A stretch of DNA of 64,000 nt from Clavelina lepadiformis (lineage: Eukaryota; Chordata; Ascidiacea; Aplousobranchia; Clavelinidae). Under the pieces are notes generated by a model, which saw only the letters and a program-made list of their open reading frames with translations, did no database searches and was not told where the DNA came from. A program made the position numbers and the translations under genes. The DNA is taken from contig NC_135243.1 of the NCBI RefSeq assembly GCF_947623445.1, positions 9,364,501 through 9,428,500 of the forward strand, written 5' to 3'. Each line of letters opens with the position of its first letter. Within the stretch, counting starts at the first letter, position 1. Positions 62,400 through 64,000 of this stretch are shown here, piece after piece.

Positions 62400-63413
62400 A
62401 TGCGTGGCCGTATGAAATCGATTTTGCTTCCATTGTTGGTTTACATGATATCAGTATTCGTTTTTAATGAGTTTTTGATTTATTATGTCATCATTTCGAG
62501 CTGTGATTGGCCGCATCTGAAAACAACCAAAGAAAATGACACTCCTCTTCGGTATGTATATACTTTATCTTTTTATAGGTTTATATTTAATGCATTTACC
62601 TGGGAAAACATTTTATTGATGTTAATTTGATTTTATATGGTTTGTTTGAAAGATTTTTATTGATGCTGATTTTATATGCAGAACAATGGTGCTTGCTGAC
62701 CCACATTTATTGGGGGAACAATATGGCCACTGGTTTGACAAACTAAGAAGGTATATAGTAAACTAAGATATTCTTAAAAAATTTTTATTTATTACTTCAG
62801 CGTACAAGTTACTTTTTATCAAATTTTTATATTCAGGGAATGGCAGATGTACCGGTCATACCAAACTGCATTACAATTGCTTAACCCAGATGTCGTATTT
62901 ATTTTGGGAGATCTTACAGATGAAGGAAAATGGGCGAGCTCTGAGCAATGGAACCGATATGTCCACAGAGTTGGAGAAGTTTTTTTTACTCCCAAAAAAA
63001 TCAGACTTCATGTGGTCGTGGGAAATCATGATGTTGGCTTTCATTATGACATCACACAGAGTAAACTCAATAGGTATTTTAATGTAGAAGATCTTTCTCA
63101 TGTGAATAGGTACCCGTATTACTTCAGTTTTCAAGTATGTACTGGAACCACTAGTGTGGGTATAACAATTACTGATGTTTGAATTTATTAAGTTTCATAT
63201 GTGTTCTGCAAACAACATTTTTAGTATTAAAAGATTACATACCTTTGCAGATTTCTTATATCCTTTCAATCGAAAAATGTTCAAGTATTAAACATACAAG
63301 ACAATGTGTTTGTTCTTGTAAATTCAATGGGTTTAGAAGAAGATGATTGCAACATGTGTGCAGATGTGGAGTCACGTTTGCAATATGTTTCCAGATCACT
63401 GAAATGTTCACAG
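62400..63413 (+). CDS. MPPE1: Metallophosphoesterase 1 (PGAP5-like), 5' part
   Basis: Exons 62400-62551, 62682-62750, 62837-63109 and 63251-63413, then a donor GTTAAA; the gene leaves the window. The first exon has a basic start and a hydrophobic helix (LLPLLVYMISVFVFNEFLIYY), a signal anchor for the ER/Golgi membrane. The metal-binding motifs of the calcineurin-like fold follow: LADPHLLG, GDLTDEGKW and GNHDVGF. Exon 4 encodes VFVLVNSMGL and a CNMC pair, as in MPPE1. MPPE1/PGAP5 removes ethanolamine phosphate from the second mannose of GPI anchors so that GPI proteins leave the ER. The obvious donor after TTTCAA (63135) would put exon 4 out of frame; the donor AG|GTACCC at 63110 keeps frame. 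Confidence 0.88.
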
Positions 63414-63582
63414 GTTAAATTTTTTATAATTAGCAGCAGCAGTTATTTTTATGAATGGTGAAGTGAATTTATATGATTAATTTGCATGCGTTATGTAATT
63501 CGAGGCAGTTTGTTGAGAATCGTCATCACTTGAGCTGGTTTTACAATTTCTGTACAAAATTGTTGGAATTAATACACTAGTC

Positions 63583-64000
63583 CAGGGCTTCCCAAACTGG
63601 GGGTCGCGACCCCGCAAGGGGTCGCGTAACGAACTTCAGGGGTCGCAGAGCGTATACCAATTTTACACGAAGTACAAAATACAATCGAAACAAAATATCG
63701 TTCCAGCCTAATCAACATTGAAACCGCCTTGAGACCAGCATTAACAGATATTGAGCCACGGCTGGACTTGCTTTGTAGCAGAAAGCAGTCGCATCAATCA
63801 CACTGAATAAATGTGTGTGCTTTTTTGTTTCCAGTAGCCTATATATGTGTAAAGTAGTAAGTAGACTTTGAGTACTGGTTGCTTGAATTCAGTCTTTACT
63901 CTTTGCATCTCAATAAATGTCACTAATGACTAATGTATGTTTTGCACTGCTAATTTAATCAATTTAAACGTGAAGGGTCGCGGAAAACTTCAGAAGTTTG
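63583..64000. mobile_element. hAT-type element cut by the window edge
   Basis: Starts CAGGGCTTCCCAAACTGG followed by GGGTCGCGACCCC, the classic hAT terminus with a subterminal palindrome. The last bases of the window (AAGGGTCGCGG...AACTTCAGAAGTTTG) look like the inner part of the opposite end, so the element probably ends just beyond 64000. It lies in an MPPE1 intron. No coding capacity is seen. Confidence 0.75.

Noticed and set aside
63250..63260. U12-type intron donor (ATATCCTT) at MPPE1 exon 4
   Set aside because: The string is present but lies within sequence that reads in frame as coding with the 63110 donor; no matching branch site or acceptor was seen.

Overview
The window is nuclear DNA from an AT-rich, transposon-laden animal genome. 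Host genes are split by short GT-AG introns, and the recognisable proteins are metazoan in type (PHPT1, stathmin, PDCD2L, MPPE1). A xi-class glutathione transferase (glutathionyl-hydroquinone reductase), a family I know as absent from vertebrates, points to an invertebrate. The species cannot be told from the sequence.

Layout. 0.1-0.5 kb: PHPT1 on the minus strand. 1.4-3.0 kb: a dead piggyBac and a hAT fragment. 3.8-9.0 kb: no gene seen; two clusters of TGACGT(A/C)A-type motifs at its ends. 10.0-11.3 kb: an unrecognised minus-strand gene candidate and a possible USP-type deubiquitinase fragment. 11.3-15.9 kb: a broken Gypsy-type LTR retrotransposon that has taken up a hAT element, which in turn carries a pogo/Tigger element. 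15.9-24.4 kb: about 41.7 copies of a 205-bp satellite ending the retroelement's integrase frame, with a clear 7-monomer higher-order repeat. 25.4-27.3 kb: a diverged 1.2-kb tandem duplication.

27.8-37.2 kb: the most striking object, a 9,409-bp DNA transposon with long terminal inverted repeats (521 and 572 bp, three substitutions seen over the aligned part) and a 6-bp target duplication TAATAG. It encodes two convergent intact genes, a DDE integrase-type transposase and a HECT-type ubiquitin ligase-like protein. Both begin with a separate 67-nt first exon encoding a zinc ribbon with cysteines at exactly the same positions (3, 6, 17, 20) and ending in the same intron phase. The high TIR identity and open frames suggest recent activity.

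38.0-45.5 kb: nine-exon xi-class GST gene, with a Tc1/mariner remnant in intron 6. 48.9-49.5 kb: LINE reverse transcriptase fragment. 50.0-52.9 kb: a complete hAT element with 15-bp TIRs, 8-bp TSD and a transposase spoiled by only one stop codon. 54.9-55.6 kb: stathmin with its whole reading frame in one exon. 56.4-59.7 kb: eight-exon PDCD2L. 62.4-63.4 kb onward: the 5' part of MPPE1 (PGAP5-like), running off the window, with a hAT-type element in the intron at the edge.

The host genes have no evident functional link to each other. The coherent system is the HECT/integrase transposon, where a shared zinc-ribbon module may let transposase and E3 ligase bind the same partner or DNA (inference).
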